Positions 1-11,299 of a DNA stretch of 64,000 nucleotides are shown here, piece by piece. The DNA comes from Reticulitermes speratus. Its lineage: Eukaryota > Arthropoda > Insecta > Blattodea > Rhinotermitidae. The stretch lies in the NCBI GenBank assembly GCA_021186555.1, contig JAJKFL010000006.1, forward strand, positions 8,483,215-8,547,214. The letters are read 5' to 3'. Made by a program: the position numbers and the translations under genes. The notes beneath the pieces are model-generated. The model was not told the origin of the DNA. It was given only the letters and a program-made list of their open reading frames with translations, and did no database searches. Positions within the stretch are counted from its first letter, which is position 1, and every line of letters begins with the position of its first letter.

Positions 1-383
1 TCAAAACTAACATCAGTCACAGTGCCGACTTTGGGTGGGAGAAGGGAACTGGGTAATTTTCCTCCGCCTCTGATTACCCCCAGGCAAATAACGTTAGGTT
101 CATACCGGCCAGAGAAGGGGTTAAAAACTCCCGTCGCTACACCAGTATCCAGTCACGTGTCATTAATATGAAAGCCCGGCACAGTATTCATGCGCTACTC
201 CACGGCTACGTTCATCAGTCGTGTCTTTATTTAGAGCAAACCAAGCGCTAGTGTAATCTATCCGAGGGCTGCCATCTATGCTCGATGCTCAACTGTTTCC
301 TTGGCCTCTGCGCGTGCCTCACAGACAATCAAGGCGTGACTGACTCAGTACCTCATAAAACACGGGTATGACTGAAGCACCCC

Positions 384-423
<40 letters not shown>

Positions 424-640
424 CAACCACGTAGGCCTAAGTTGACTTCGAAAAAAAACAGAAGAAAATTGTGGAATATTCAAGATGTCATCTCGATGTC
501 AGTATTGATTACGTATACTCTATTAAGTTTACGCCTGCGTTAATTAAGGATGCTGTTTCGACTGAAACTAGGGTCCACTATACGATATCGAGTGATCAAA
601 AATGATATAACTTGCTCCAATCTCCAGTTACTTTCTCCCT
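1..640. other. unassigned intergenic sequence with an AAT microsatellite
   Basis: I recognise no gene or mobile element here. The only clear structure is an AAT trinucleotide run at about 384-421. Reading frames are short and broken on both strands. Confidence 0.5.
384..421. repeat. (AAT)n microsatellite
   Basis: About twelve uninterrupted AAT units, followed by ACACAACC. Confidence 0.95.
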
Positions 641-860
641 CTAATGACAAGAAATCCTCTTCAGGAACCTATTCTTGAACACCCTGCCCTATGTCCTTCC
701 CGTAATGCATGAGAGCACGTTTCACATCCCTATAATAAACAAACAAGATATCAATTCTCTGTACTTTAATCTTCCTATCCTTAGACATAGAAAGGCAAGA
801 CAAACATTCTGGACCGAATGATAGCAGTGGTTCTCCAGAATTAATGTGTTTTCAATTTCT
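640..860 (-). pseudogene. RTE-like LINE reverse transcriptase fragment
   Basis: The minus strand encodes a degraded peptide containing HCYHSVQN followed by an IYR/LPVVLYG-like stretch. It aligns by eye with ACYHSVQDLLSSSLLSKN in the better copy at 37.4-38.3 kb. Nucleotide order also matches that copy: the ACACCCT-to-TTCC stretch comes first and ACCGAATGATA later. This part of the protein lies between the RT palm and the C-terminal tail in this family. The copy is short, frameshifted and 5'- and 3'-truncated, so it is a relic. Confidence 0.6.
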
Positions 861-1319
861 TTACGTAGACAAAATGCAGAGACTTGACGACACACATACG
901 AAACACTTGGCTTTCGAGCGTTAACCAAGGCAATGTCGAGCTGTGAACGGACTTCTCTTTCTGCACTACAAAGCTGTTAAGGTATTTGCGCAATATGGTG
1001 ACCATGAACCCTCCTGAGTTTAAAGCGTGTCTATAATTTAATATGAATCACATCCTACAGCGCGAAAGGAGAAGCCTGACTTCGGTTGCAACATTTTCTC
1101 TTTAATTCTTCTTCTGCTGGTAGATTTCAGTTCACGCATGGTGCACGACCCTTAAAAAACGAATTTTTGTCCATCTGATCAAGAAACTGTCCACTAGAAT
1201 GAAACCTGAAGGTTCATAACACTCTACTCAAAAGCCTCTCATCGGATTCCATCCGAAGTTACTTTGGTCTTTGCTATGGTTTTCTAGATTCACATCGTTA
1301 TTTCGGTATGTCGTTCCTA

Positions 1320-1390
1320 ATATGAAGAAGGAAACAGAATGTTATGTCGAAACGTTGGTAACCTTCTACCAGACTACACAATGTCATGTC
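1320..1390 (+). repeat. solo hammerhead-like 3' motif (family K)
   Basis: CGAAACGTTGGTAACC is followed by a CTACCAGACTACA-type segment. The same order (CGAAACGTCGGTAA, then CTACTAGGCTACATGG) occurs at 7.68 kb and 29.9 kb. The upstream CTGAWGA half is not clear, so this is a decayed copy. Confidence 0.4.
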
Positions 1391-1689
1391 GAACATTTCG
1401 TGGCCTAAAGCCTAGACAAAACTGGGACTTCCCCCAAATACAATGCGGGAATGCCGCTCACTCGAGGCTCTTGTGATGAATGAAGGAATCAACTGCGATT
1501 TTATCCCAGAATAAGCAGTGACTCGGCCGGAAACTGAACCTCGTACTTCAAAACACAAGGCGTACATAATTAGCACTACAGCAGTCTACCGAATACCAAG
1601 CAGGAGTACCAATAACTACACTGCAGTCATGTTGGTAATGCCGGACATGCAGATAAAGTCCCTGTGCATGCGAAGAAGGCATATGAAGG

Positions 1690-1930
1690 CGTGAGGGTAC
1701 AGCCCCACTGATTCAACAAGGTAGGCACTAGATGGAGGTAAGTGGTCAACTTCGCGCCCCGGCCGTTTATTCCCCAGGGAAAGAACCCCGTTACACGCTG
1801 AATAGGAGGCTAGGTGGGCCCCAGAGACTCTCTGGACGTTTTAGAGAAGAGAAAAATCTCTTGTCACCGTTGTAAATCGAATCCTGGATCATCCAGTCCA
1901 TAGCCTAGTCACTATACGCAACAACCTGTC
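1690..1930 (-). mobile_element. diverged SINE A-type copy
   Basis: The minus-strand order of blocks matches intact SINE A at 17.6 kb. A tRNA-like B-box region (GGATTCGATTTACAAC) is followed by the CCAGAG/GGGCCCACC block, a CCTCCTATTCAGCG block, a CGGCCGGGGCG block, and TTGACCACTTACCTCCATCTAGTGCC. The element is old and has no recognisable TSD. Confidence 0.6.
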
Positions 1931-2419
1931 CAGGCTCCCACGTGTTGTAGACAAATTCTGTGTGTCGGTGTCTACGCAGATTGCCTCCACGTAGTGCCAA
2001 GCCTTAAGCAAGACGCGTGTTTGTTTGCTACCTGCTTCTGACCCCTGCTGTCAGGATAACATCGCACATCATACGTCATTTGTTTCCACAGATGTATGGA
2101 AATCTAATGTGGAAGCTAACTGCCCTAAACGCTGCACATAATTCAGGCTACTGACTACACACGCTGATAATGTAATTTATTTATCTGTGGCGAGAAAAAT
2201 ATGGGCTGCCCGCGATGAGGCGTTCACAGCGATGTTTCTGACGTTTCAGGTGTTCTGGGAGTGCTCCCTGACGTTTCGAAGGCACATAGTTCCTCCGAAA
2301 CTTCGGAAGCCACTCACCGAACGGCACATTCTCATATCCCAGACCTGTTTCCAAGATAAGACCTATTTGAGCCGACGCGAAGCTAATAAATATTAAAGAA
2401 AAGTTCAGGCAGATCGGGG

Positions 2420-2692
2420 TTCCTTTCCTGGCAGGACTGGGCCCCCTAGGAGACTCGTAGAATATATAGACAATCGGCATATGAGGGTGGTAAGATTGTC
2501 AGCCCTAAGAAACCGCCGCCTTTACCCCCCAGGAGATATCCCCGGTACTCATTTCTGTTATAGGCTGAGTCGACCCCCAGGGCCATAGTGAGGCCGGAAG
2601 GATTAAGTAAAAGAAAAATCGGGAATCGAGCCCGCGACCTCCCGGCTTGTAATGCAGTGCCTCAACCAACTGCGCTACCGCGTACCCCATAC
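2420..2692 (-). mobile_element. SINE C (tRNA-derived)
   Basis: The minus strand starts with a tRNA-like head (GCAGTTGGTTGAGGCACTG, then a B box ending GGGCTCGATTCCCG). It continues through the family-specific body: the CGGCC block, TGGGGGTCGACTCAGCC, ACAGAAATGAGTACC, and an ACCACCCTCATATGCCGATT tail. The same body occurs at 8.0, 14.0, 39.3 and 59.1 kb. A 61-residue open frame here is incidental. Confidence 0.8.
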
Positions 2693-2739
2693 AGTTTTTA
2701 CTACGTTAAATATCTATAACGAAATACAGAAACAAATAA

Positions 2740-2990
2740 AGGCATATGAGAATGTGGCGGTAGAGCTCCACTCATTCTGAACCTCAGCACTTGATGGGAG
2801 TAAGTTGTCAGCCTCGCGCCATGGACACTTTACCTCCAGCGGAAGTTCCTCCCGGCAGATGTTGGGTGGGTTCCAGAAAAGGTCTGGAAACTTTGGAGAA
2901 CAGATGCATCTCTTGCCCCTGTCGGGATTCGAACCACGGTTCCTCTGACGTACAGTTTGTAGCCCTAGTCAATACAGTGACTCAGATATC
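2740..2990 (-). mobile_element. diverged SINE A-type copy
   Basis: Blocks of SINE A appear in order on the minus strand: GGTTCGAATCCCGAC as B box, GGAACCCACCCAAC, the GGAGGTAAAG block, and a final AATGAGTGGAGCTC segment. A 76-residue plus-strand frame across it is a by-product. Confidence 0.65.
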
Positions 2991-2994
2991 TCGA

Positions 2995-4200
2995 CTCCCA
3001 GCCAATAGACTTCTAAAATAAACATCCTGATCAATGACGCATCTACAATTCGGTTCTAAGAATTTAAGTACATCTTTTTTCAACTCTGAATTCAAAACGA
3101 CTTAGATTCCAAAAATAATTTGACTCCCAAAACAAAACACTCATTAAAATGACATTTTCCACGTGTTGAAGGGAATGACTCCGCTTAATCACAACTTCCA
3201 ATCCCCTGCTTTTATTCGGTTCGCAGCTTTATACGTGATTACAGAGGAGCTAAATTCCCTTAATGTAGGATCATGTTATCGCGTCTGCAGGACAGAGATA
3301 AATAAAATAACAGGAGGGTGGCTGTGTCCCCCGGTCCGCCCTCTAGTCACGGACTCGTTGTTCGTCGCGGGAATATCTGTGAGGTGAGAAAAGAGAGAGA
3401 GAATAGAGAGAGGCTCGTGCCTGCTTCTCAAATACAAAAATAAATTATCTTATTGAAAAAAGTGTTTTGCATTTATTTGTTTGTGTAGGGGCCCAGTGAT
3501 TTTGCGTGAATTATATGAAATTACAGAGCATTTGGTAGCGACTGCACTTGGGACTGTCTTGTTCGAATCATTAATCAGGACAAAAGTGACCAGAGCGCAC
3601 CCATAGTTTTTAATTGGGTGGGGGGACGGGGTGACCCTGAGGCTATATATTATTTGTTTGATTTTAAAAATTATGTTACGAACATCATGTCTTTAACTAA
3701 ACCTGTAACATAAGACTGTTTCAATTGCATTTATCTACTTTTTTTTTTGTCGTCCTCTTCTACCTACTCCGGTTTCCCGTTTCAGTGTCGAGGGCATTTA
3801 TATACATACAAACACAAATACATGTTCCATGACTCACTCCCCTAATTTAAATCACAAGGTCTAATCTTGGTTTATTTTTTTAATCTAATCAAAGACATTC
3901 TAGGTTTTTATTTTACCTTTCAAACTTCTAATGTACCAGTCAACAGACGATTCCAGTGTCTGATTTCGTCTGAAAGGTAAATCACGTAAAACTTTGTTAT
4001 CGTGTCTACAAAATGTCTTTTTTTAAATTTCGATTTGGAGAGGGTACTGCAGTCCAGGGAGCCCCCCCCCCCCATCTTGGGTGCGCCCCTGCAAGTGACG
4101 CAACTAGTCACGGTCAGGGTTCACTGTTCAGCACTTCAAGCACTTTACTTACATATATATTAGTATATGGTCTAACGCTTTTTAAATTCGAGCCACTTAT
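2995..4200. other. unassigned intergenic sequence
   Basis: I see no gene here. Frames are short and there is a 12-base C run near 4062-4073. The sequence is AT-rich and of unknown origin. Confidence 0.5.
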
Positions 4201-4205
4201 ATATA

Positions 4206-4282
4206 CAGGGCATACACAAAAGAATGGTGCGGTTTTAATAGTGAACACTATTACAACCGCACCATTCTTTTGTGTATGCCTG
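4206..4282. repeat. short perfect-hairpin element (family J)
   Basis: A near-perfect palindrome of about 77 bp. The left arm reads GGCATACACAAAAGAATGG and continues TGCGGTT; the right arm is its reverse complement. A second copy at 30285-30366 has nearly the same arm sequence. The shared arms at two loci argue for a tiny fold-back mobile element rather than chance. Confidence 0.8.
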
Positions 4283-4409
4283 ATTAATTTAATTATATAT
4301 ATATATATATTATTGCTTCTTATTTACTTATTACAGTATATCACTATATCAAACTCAGCCCATACTCTGTTTCACTTAGGACCTACATTTCCTATATCTG
4401 TGAGCTCAC

Positions 4410-4414
4410 TGTTA

Positions 4415-4453
<39 letters not shown>
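4410..4453. repeat. (TTA)n microsatellite
   Basis: An uninterrupted ATT/TTA run that gives a leucine-rich stretch in a spurious plus-strand frame. A short TA run lies just upstream near 4297-4312. Confidence 0.9.
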
Positions 4454-4454
4454 G

Positions 4455-5835
4455 TTTATGGTTCATTAACTACAGTGTCAGTACTTCAGACACTGCGGCG
4501 TTCCGTGTTAGGAAGTGCCTGAACAAACTGGACAGCGTGTGGCAAGGTGCGGTCTGAGCTAACCTGAGGTACTAATCCTGCATTTGCTTGGAGGTAAGCT
4601 ACTGAAGCAAGTCGTAACACTTCAGGCAGTAGAGGCAGTTTCCGGGTTACGTAATGCGCGACTTAGGTAAATCTCAGAATTACGTAAAAAATTCTTATTA
4701 ACTTCTAATACAATTAATTTTTAATGTTTTAAATTAATATTATATATAATATCGATATTACTAATTATTAATACTGCAATTATTAAATGCATTTTACTTT
4801 GTGTGTTTCATATAAAAATGATATAAACAGCATTTCCAAACACGCACATTGACACTGTAAAAACGCATACATAACCGACGAAGTGTGATAAACAAGTAGA
4901 GATGGGGTCAATTCCGACTTACGTAAATTTCGGGTTACGCAAAAGTTTCAGGAACGAAACCCTTACGTAAGTCGGAAAAAGTACAGTCAACCCCGAACAA
5001 TACAGTCAGCCTCGAAATTAACTGAACACGAAGTACAAATATTGTATTTTTTTTTCCTACAAAGAGTATTTACATGTATTCCTGTAGTATATCTGCCAGA
5101 ACAAACAGCGATTATTTTATAAACAGCATTAACTGACTGGTTATTATAATACAGAGTGATCACATTCTCTGTGAGTTAAGAATAGATTTTAAATTTTTGC
5201 TATTTTGAATCCATGCTTCCATCCCGGGCCAGTCATTTTGGGATTTCTGGTGGACAAAGTGACACTCGGAGAGATTTTTCTCCGATTACTTTGATTTCCC
5301 CCCGTTAGTATCATTCGACCAATGTTCCTATCATTTTCAGCTTAATACTACTCTTACCAGAAGGACAAGCGGGCGAAGACAGAACGTCCAAAGACAGCAG
5401 TTCGCTTTAGGAAAATAGAGAGCACTGGACAGAAAAAGGTGTTCGTGTTGTTTAATGTTTTAAGTTTTAATTTCGTCCTTAGAGAGGTCCCTGTAAGTTT
5501 ATCTTTTACACACAAAATAGAGGTCAACTTTGCTAACGTAAGCAGTAATACAGAGCTTAACAATTACCTCCCTGAGTGTGCGCCTTTATAGCAACTCCCT
5601 CGTGATGTAATTAGCAGTAGAATCGTGTCTGGAGTCTCCCGTACTTTAAACACTTCCAAGAACTTTTTCAAGTTTGTGAGGCACACTTGAACACGGCTGC
5701 CGGCAAAGGCACGCGTTCTCACGTATCCTTAAATACAGTGTTACTAATTACGAACAATTAACAATTTTCATTTCTTTACGCTAGTCTTTCTCAACCGATG
5801 GACTGTGGCCTAAGGGGTCGCGTTTTTATATCACA
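4455..5835. other. unassigned intergenic sequence with possible MITE relics
   Basis: No gene is visible. Around 5057-5180 a stretch with AACAAACAGCG, then AACTGACTGGTTATTATAA resembles the inside of the TTAA-flanked MITE at 34.3 kb, but its ends are lost. Around 4900-4990 a CTTACGTAA/TTACGTAAG pair forms an imperfect inverted repeat. Confidence 0.35.
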
Positions 5836-5837
5836 GG

Positions 5838-6279
5838 TTATCCCACCTCAGTAGTCGACCTCGGTGGACTAGTGGTTAGCGTGCTCGCCACTGGACCCAA
5901 GGTTCGCGGGTTCGATCCCGACCGAGGTCGATGGATTTTTAAGGATGATAAAAATCCGGAGCACCACTTCCTTCGGAGGGGAAGTAAAGCCGTCGGTCCC
6001 ATGTCGTAAATTTACGGCATGTAAGAACCTTACGGGCATGAATAAAAATGTTGCGTAAGCCAAATTGCCTCCATTTCTCATCCAAGTCTCCTGACTGCCT
6101 GCCAGATGGCTCTGGCGTGCACATCAGGATCGATAGAACACTAAGCGCGGCTAGCTGGCCGGTCACCAACTGCCATGAATGCGCATGACTTAGGAACCTC
6201 GACAAGAGGAGGCAAGAGGAGGCCCAGGCCCATACAGGGCTGTTGAGCCAAGAATTATTATTATTATCCCACCTCAGTA
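5838..6279 (+). mobile_element. SINE D, full length, with 16-bp TSD
   Basis: A complete tRNA-derived SINE (body 5854-6263) flanked by the exact duplication TTATCCCACCTCAGTA at 5838-5853 and 6264-6279. The head carries A- and B-box-like sequence (TAGTGGTTAGCGTGCTCGCC and GGTTCGATCCC). The body contains the CTTCCTTCGGAGGGGAAG segment. The 3' end GAGGAGGCCCAGGCCCATAC, then AGGGCTGTTGAGCCA, is followed by an ATT-repeat tail. The orientation and tail fit LINE-assisted retroposition. Peptides in its frames are not genes. Confidence 0.95.
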
Positions 6280-6402
6280 TTTATTCTTCGTATCACCCAG
6301 GAACTCACACCACTGCAACCGATACGAAACTATTTCGCTCAGTTTCGAAACGCACTCACCTGTTTTACATAAATTCCAACCTAATGTAGTATTCCAATTT
6401 TT

Positions 6403-6775
6403 AGGCGCTTTCGCCTAGTCACGGAAAGCGCCTATTAGCTTCGTCATGTCCGTCCGTCTGCCAGTCTGTCTGCACCGTCCGTCTGTCCGCATGTATCAGC
6501 GCGGCTCCCACTGGAAGGACTTAAGTGAAATTCTGTACTGGGAATTTCATGAAATTCTGTCTAGAATATCCAAATTTCTTTCGAATCGTCACAAATACCT
6601 GAAAACTTACATGAAGACCTAAGTAGGTTTAAGTAGGTTCTATTGTTGCCGACGACATTAAATCGCCATAAAATTGCTGCCATCGAGTGAAATGGTATCA
6701 GGCTGTTAGGCTAACCGAGGAGGTATAAATATTACGCGAACGAGCCATAGGGTTACGTTATTCGTACATTGCCTA
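6403..6775 (+). mobile_element. AGGCGC-ended MITE (family E), diverged copy
   Basis: Starts TTAGGCGCTTTCGC and then shows GTCCGTCCGTCTG, ATTTCATGAAATT, and an end ATTACGCGAACGAGCC followed by GGGTTACGTTATTCGTACATTG. These blocks are shared in order with better copies at 28.9, 44.3, 48.7 and 60.1 kb. The central part is poorly conserved. Confidence 0.65.
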
Positions 6776-6799
6776 CATTGTACCAGCTGTGCAAGCTGT

Positions 6800-7365
6800 T
6801 GTCACTAATTTTAATTACGTACACTACGATTTTTGTCCATTGAAATCTGACATCCAGAACTTCTCTGATTCAATGCTTTCAATTACGTAAGTATTTAATA
6901 AATGAGAGTGTCTTCCACATTTTCTACAGTTCAGTGTTAAGGGGGGAAAAAAACGGCGAATTTGGACACAGAGATAAGCGGTCTTAATTCAGTGAGTGTG
7001 CAGAGAAATAAATTTTTTTTGACGAAATATGTCGTCTGTATCATGGCAAGATGTAAGTAGGTGATAGTACCAACGCGGTTCGTAATCCCCGCCTACCGCA
7101 CTGACCCACTGGTCACTTAGTTCCGCCACTGTAAGGGGGGCATATGATGGATGCGCTGTGCGCCAGTCCAGATGGAACAGGGCTAGGATGTACACTGTCT
7201 CCCCCAAGCACGTGGCAACCGCTTTACATCAGAACACTGTAAACAACTGACAGCTACTGTAGCCTACACGAAGGGCCCCCACACAACATCGCTAGTCACG
7301 AGGGGTACCTTTCATTATACAAATTAACCTTGTACTCCCAGCTCTGAGGATCTCACGACGGTGAC
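6800..7365. other. unassigned intergenic sequence
   Basis: I recognise no gene or repeat in this stretch. Confidence 0.5.
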
Positions 7366-7367
7366 TA

Positions 7368-7605
7368 ACAACTAACTAACTAACTAACTAACTAACTCCA
7401 TGCAGCAGAGTCCTTCTTGAGAAGCTAAAAGGTCCTCAGCTAGTCAAGAAATTCCCCGCATTTTATGGAATCCGAATGTTCATTACCGTATTCACAAGAG
7501 CCCGCCACCTGTCCCTATCCTGAGCCATATCAATCCAGCCCATGCCCCCACCATCCACTTGTTGAAGATTCATTTTAATATTATCCTCACATGTACACCC
7601 ATGAC
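7368..7605 (-). mobile_element. RTE-like LINE, 5'-truncated 3' end with AGTT-repeat tail
   Basis: The minus strand encodes [20 protein letters not shown], then [13 protein letters not shown]: the C-terminus of the same LINE protein seen at 37.4 kb. The element ends in a tetranucleotide tail (AACT units on the plus strand, 7368-7397), as the copy at 37279 also does. A short tandem-repeat tail and heavy 5' truncation are typical of RTE-like elements. Confidence 0.85.
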
Positions 7606-7653
7606 AGTGACTATGAAAACTAATGTATTCTATGATATACCGCCATGCAGTCA

Positions 7654-7735
7654 CCTGAAGATGGGGGCAGCAGATTCATCCGAAACGTCGGTAAATTTCT
7701 ACTAGGCTACATGGAGTCAAATCCCAAGACACAGC
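7654..7735 (+). repeat. hammerhead-like solo motif (family K)
   Basis: CCTGAAGATGG lies upstream of CCGAAACGTCGGTAA. This gives the core CTGAAGA, one extra T, a short weak stem II, GAAAC, loop GTCG, then GTA. A CTACTAGGCTACATGGAGTC segment follows, shared with 1.35 and 29.9 kb. Stem I pairing is weak here. Confidence 0.5.
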
Positions 7736-8019
7736 ATTTTTCAAATTTCCACCTTATTTATTGAATTATAAGCCCATTTTCCCTATTTAAGAAATGAAGA
7801 CAGGTTTTGTTTGGAACACTTTGCGCTATTTCCCTACCCGAAGAGAAAAATCATCCCTTACTTCTACCGGGATTAGAACCCCGGACTGTCCAGCCAGCAG
7901 CCTAGTCGCTATTGACTACGTTACTGCGGCGCCTGTTCTTATGGTTACTATAGGCACTTAGGTGACAAATTTAAACATTTGAACGAGCCGGAAGGGTAAT
8001 ATTCTGCGGAGTTTCCCTA

Positions 8020-8318
8020 ACTTATTTATATACAAAAAAAGTAAAGCAATCCCTGGACAGGCTCTGAGGGTTCCAGGAGGTTGAGGCTGGCAGAATTTCT
8101 AGACAATCGGCACAGGAAGGTGGCAAGGTTGTCAGCCCTAAGCACCGGCCGCTTTTACCCTTTAGGAAATATTCCTGGTACTCATTTCTGTTAGAGGCTG
8201 AGTCGACCCCCAGGGCCATAGTCAATGTAAAATTCCAATGACACCATCGGGAATCGAACCCGCGACCTTCCGGCTTGTAGCGCAGTGCCTCAACCAACTG
8301 CACCAACTAATTTATATA
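8020..8318 (-). mobile_element. SINE C, full length, with near-perfect TSD
   Basis: Body 8033-8305 on the minus strand: tRNA-like head (GCAGTTGGTTGAGGCACTGC, B box GGTTCGATTCCCG), then the SINE C body and its CTGTCCAGGGATTGCTTTAC end. Flanks ACTTATTTATATA (8020-8032) and ACTAATTTATATA (8306-8318) match at 12 of 13 positions and are read as the TSD. Confidence 0.9.
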
Positions 8319-8631
8319 GAATTTAGTTTAATTTCAGTCTTCAAATAGCTAATCACTTGAAAAGTCAAGTTTTCTGGAATGTCACGTTACGTCACTGCTT
8401 TGGCAGTCGTCTTGGCGTGCTTGACCCTGAAGACGATGGCACTAGGTACCTCCGAAACTTCGGGAAATATATACCCAGCGACACAGCGTGATGTCCGAGG
8501 AGACCTGAATTCTCATTAACACTGCTGGGAGAACCTCAAGTCTAGCACATATAATTATTTATTTTTAGGTTATATATTTACGCCTATGGGAAGGATTAAA
8601 GGCGTCTGGAAACAATAAAAGGACGCCCACG

Positions 8632-8656
8632 AACACACACACACACACACACACAC
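8632..8656. repeat. (CA)n microsatellite
   Basis: Uninterrupted AC dinucleotides between GGACGCCC and GTTCGCG. Confidence 0.9.
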
Positions 8657-9009
8657 GTTCGCGTCTTCTTGCTCCGTCAGTTCGGAGGTAACAGAAGCTC
8701 AGATCTCAAGCTCGATCAGGCTCGCATTCATGCAGAGAAACCCACCAAGTGGACGGTAAAGGCATACGCTCCGGTAAACGGAAAGGTTGGCAACTTCCAC
8801 GCAAATCGCACGTCCAGCCACTGAAGTGTGTAATTATTCGCCGCACTACACAAACTTCCTCCTTGTTACAGAGACGTCAGTTGTCTTTAATCCAACGAAT
8901 TGAAGGGCGACGTTATAATTTTTTTTTTGTTTTACGCTGTATAACGCTGGGGATGACGAAGTCAAAGTATGTTGCACCGAAGATTTCACTGTCTTCTACA
9001 ATATGACGC

Positions 9010-9085
9010 GGCGCAGTATGGTGGAAATATACCGACGTTTCGGATAAATTTTCTGCTTCCATCATCAGGATATATGAAGTGATGC
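9010..9085 (-). repeat. hammerhead-like solo motif (family K), minus strand
   Basis: Read on the minus strand: CCTGATGATGGAAGC, a loop, TTATCCGAAACGTCGGTATA. The core CTGATGA and GAAAC are intact. Stem III would be AC/GT with a GTCG loop. Stem II is only GGA/TCC and no good stem I is evident. Confidence 0.5.
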
Positions 9086-9356
9086 AGGCAGCACGTTTCT
9101 ATGTAACGTCTATACACTTTTATCATATTAAACGGCGTTATATACCAAAAGACAGCAATGTGCATAGTCACAGCTTTTTAAGGGCAGTATGTTTAAGGGT
9201 ATGAATTGGTTTCATCTGGCTAGGGATGCGACCCAGTGTCAAGGTCTTATAAACATCGTAACAAAACACTAGGTTCTGTACAAGGCCCCCCCCCCCGGGG
9301 GGGCGGGCATATATTTCTTGACCAGTTCTCAATAACGATTATATTCCATGGAATTA

Positions 9357-9541
9357 CAGTCGAACCCGTTTATAATAACACCGATTTATACGTCACCTCG
9401 TCTATAGCGTCAGATATTCTGTGGTACCGATTAATTCCTCACCGTTAACGATAACATTATACTCCTCGGTTATAACAACACTCGTTTATAACGACACAAA
9501 ATATTCAGTCCCTTTCATGACGTTATAACCGAGTTCGACTG
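9357..9541. mobile_element. Tigger/pogo-type MITE, copy 1
   Basis: A 185-bp element with terminal inverted repeats. The left end is CAGTCGAACCCGTTTATAAT; the right end, reversed, reads CAGTCGAACTCGGTTATAAC. A second copy in the opposite orientation lies at 21213-21393. The left flank ends in TA; the right flank has decayed to CA. TIRs beginning CAGTCGA with a TA target fit the pogo/Tigger branch of Tc1-mariner. There is no transposase, so it is non-autonomous. Confidence 0.85.
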
Positions 9542-9901
9542 CACTTAATTTTTCGGTGTTTGTCACTAAACTTTCTCGAGAATAGATAACATTTTTCAGA
9601 CAAATTTCAGTTTCCATTTAACTGAAACCCCATTTTCAACAGGTTACTATACACTGAAGTGTCATTATAGACAGAGATATAACTGGATGAAACACGCACA
9701 TCCCCCACAAGGCTCAACTTCCTGTCTTGTACCTTACTGTACCGATATGTATAATTTGCTTCCCAATAACACGTACTGCACCCCTCTGGAGACAACGCTG
9801 TGCCTTCATGTACTTTGTGGGGGGGTTCAACAGATCTGGAGGTCGCCCGGCCCGGTGGTCTCTCATGTGACAGTTCTGCACTGCTGGCATGAACTTATTT
9901 C

Positions 9902-10085
9902 TGTACCTCGTTAGCTCAGCAGGTACAACGACGAGGCTACGACCTGGACGTCCGAGGGATCGAAGTTCAGAGCAACTTAAGACTCCAGAAAGGCTGTGGG
10001 GCCCACCCAACCACCAGGGGACAAGGGGGGCCTCTTTCCAGGCGGTACAGCAGACAGGGGCGTGAATGACCACTCACCTCTGTCT
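9902..10085 (+). mobile_element. diverged SINE A-type copy
   Basis: CCTCGTTAGCTCAGCAGGTA resembles an A box and GGGATCGAAGTTC a B box. These are followed by GGGGCCCACCCAACC and TGACCACTCACCTCTGT in the SINE A order. The 3' quarter is missing. Confidence 0.65.
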
Positions 10086-10799
10086 TGTAACAAAGATAAT
10101 TAAGCATTGGCACAACTTCATCTTTCTTTTGTCTCGCTTCTATCCTTTATTCTCTGTGTTAGACCTACATCGAGGAAGTTATGAAAGAAGACAAACATAC
10201 GCTCTGCCATTACGTTTTAGAAACATTTATATAGTCGTACATTATAAATCAAAGTATCTTGATGACTTGCTGATATTTTATCTGCCCAACAGACACTGTT
10301 GATTCGGCAGATTTATATAGACCTGTCATTAAGTCCTGCTCCATTTTCAAGCAATTTGAACACGTGTTGCCTCGCTCTCAGGTTGACTGCATTAAGTGAC
10401 CCACAGTCCTGCGGGGTATCTGATGAAATATAATCAGTCACTTTTTATAATCCTTAGAAAAATTATTACGGAACATTTCATTAAATCTTGATGAAGAGTA
10501 CATTCGTTTATGTCGTGTAACAATCTGCAGTAATTTCATACGTTTTTGTGTTCTTCGCTCCACAACGACAATAAAAGTGATATTTAATTACAAATTATAC
10601 GCTAAATTCATTCTCTATTGCCACAGCAAAGAAAGGACTTCGAAACATTTCACGGGCTGATTGTTAGCACGGAAACAAACAGTCATATCTTTATACATTT
10701 ATTTTCGATTTACTTCATGCTGATTTCCCTTGCGTATTGATATACATTTAATATTATTACCATATATGCGAATTAAAAAGACCAAGATTGATAATCTAC
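10085..10799. other. unassigned intergenic sequence
   Basis: AT-rich with no recognised gene or repeat. Confidence 0.5.
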
Positions 10800-10878
10800 A
10801 ATTATAGGACTGTGGACCGGGATAGCTCAGTCGGTATAGCGACTCGCTACGGGCTGGAACGGTCCGGGAATCGAATCC

Positions 10879-11086
10879 TGCCGATCCCAGTGGCCGTGCG
10901 GTCTAAGGCGTGGGTCTGCGGCCGCTCGCTTACTAGGATCGTGGGTTCGAATCCCACCGGGGGCATGGATGTTTGTGTTGTGTTTGTTGTAAGGACGGTA
11001 ACATGGAACGTAAAGTGACATGAAGGACGAAAGGATTTAACAGTACAAAAGTGGATCAAAGGGGAAAAACCCCGGACAGAAAAAAA
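10879..11086 (+). mobile_element. SINE B2 inserted in SINE A
   Basis: Begins TGCCGATCCCAGTGGCCGTG. The tRNA-like head has B box GGGTTCGAATCCC, then CATGGATGTTTGTGTTGTG, the AAGTGACATGAAGGACG segment and a 3' end CCCCGGACAG plus poly-A. The putative 5-bp target duplication AATCC abuts both ends, although the right copy merges with the A tail. The same body appears in the composites at 33.8 and 56.4 kb. Confidence 0.9.
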
Positions 11087-11299
11087 AATCCCGGGGGGGG
11101 CGAGATTTTTCGCAGCCGTCCAGACCGGCCCTGGGGCCCACCCAGCCTCCTATACAATGGGAACCGGTCTCTTTCCCGTGGGTAAAGCGGCCGGGGCGTG
11201 GAGTTGACCACTCACCCTCATCTAGTGCCAGGGTTAAAGAAAGAGTAGAGCTATACCTCTACTCCCACTCTGGGCCTTCATGACCTGTTCTAGGGAGAA

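Noticed and set aside
4013-4522. 169-residue frame with a Leu-rich, membrane-like C-terminus
   Set aside because: It crosses a hairpin element and a TTA microsatellite, which supply the hydrophobic stretch.
5854-5950. tRNA-like sequences with A and B boxes (also at 10815, 13247, 17635, 32440, 46930 and others)
   Set aside because: They are the heads of SINEs: each runs into a SINE body and several are bounded by TSDs. None folds as a clean, free-standing tRNA.
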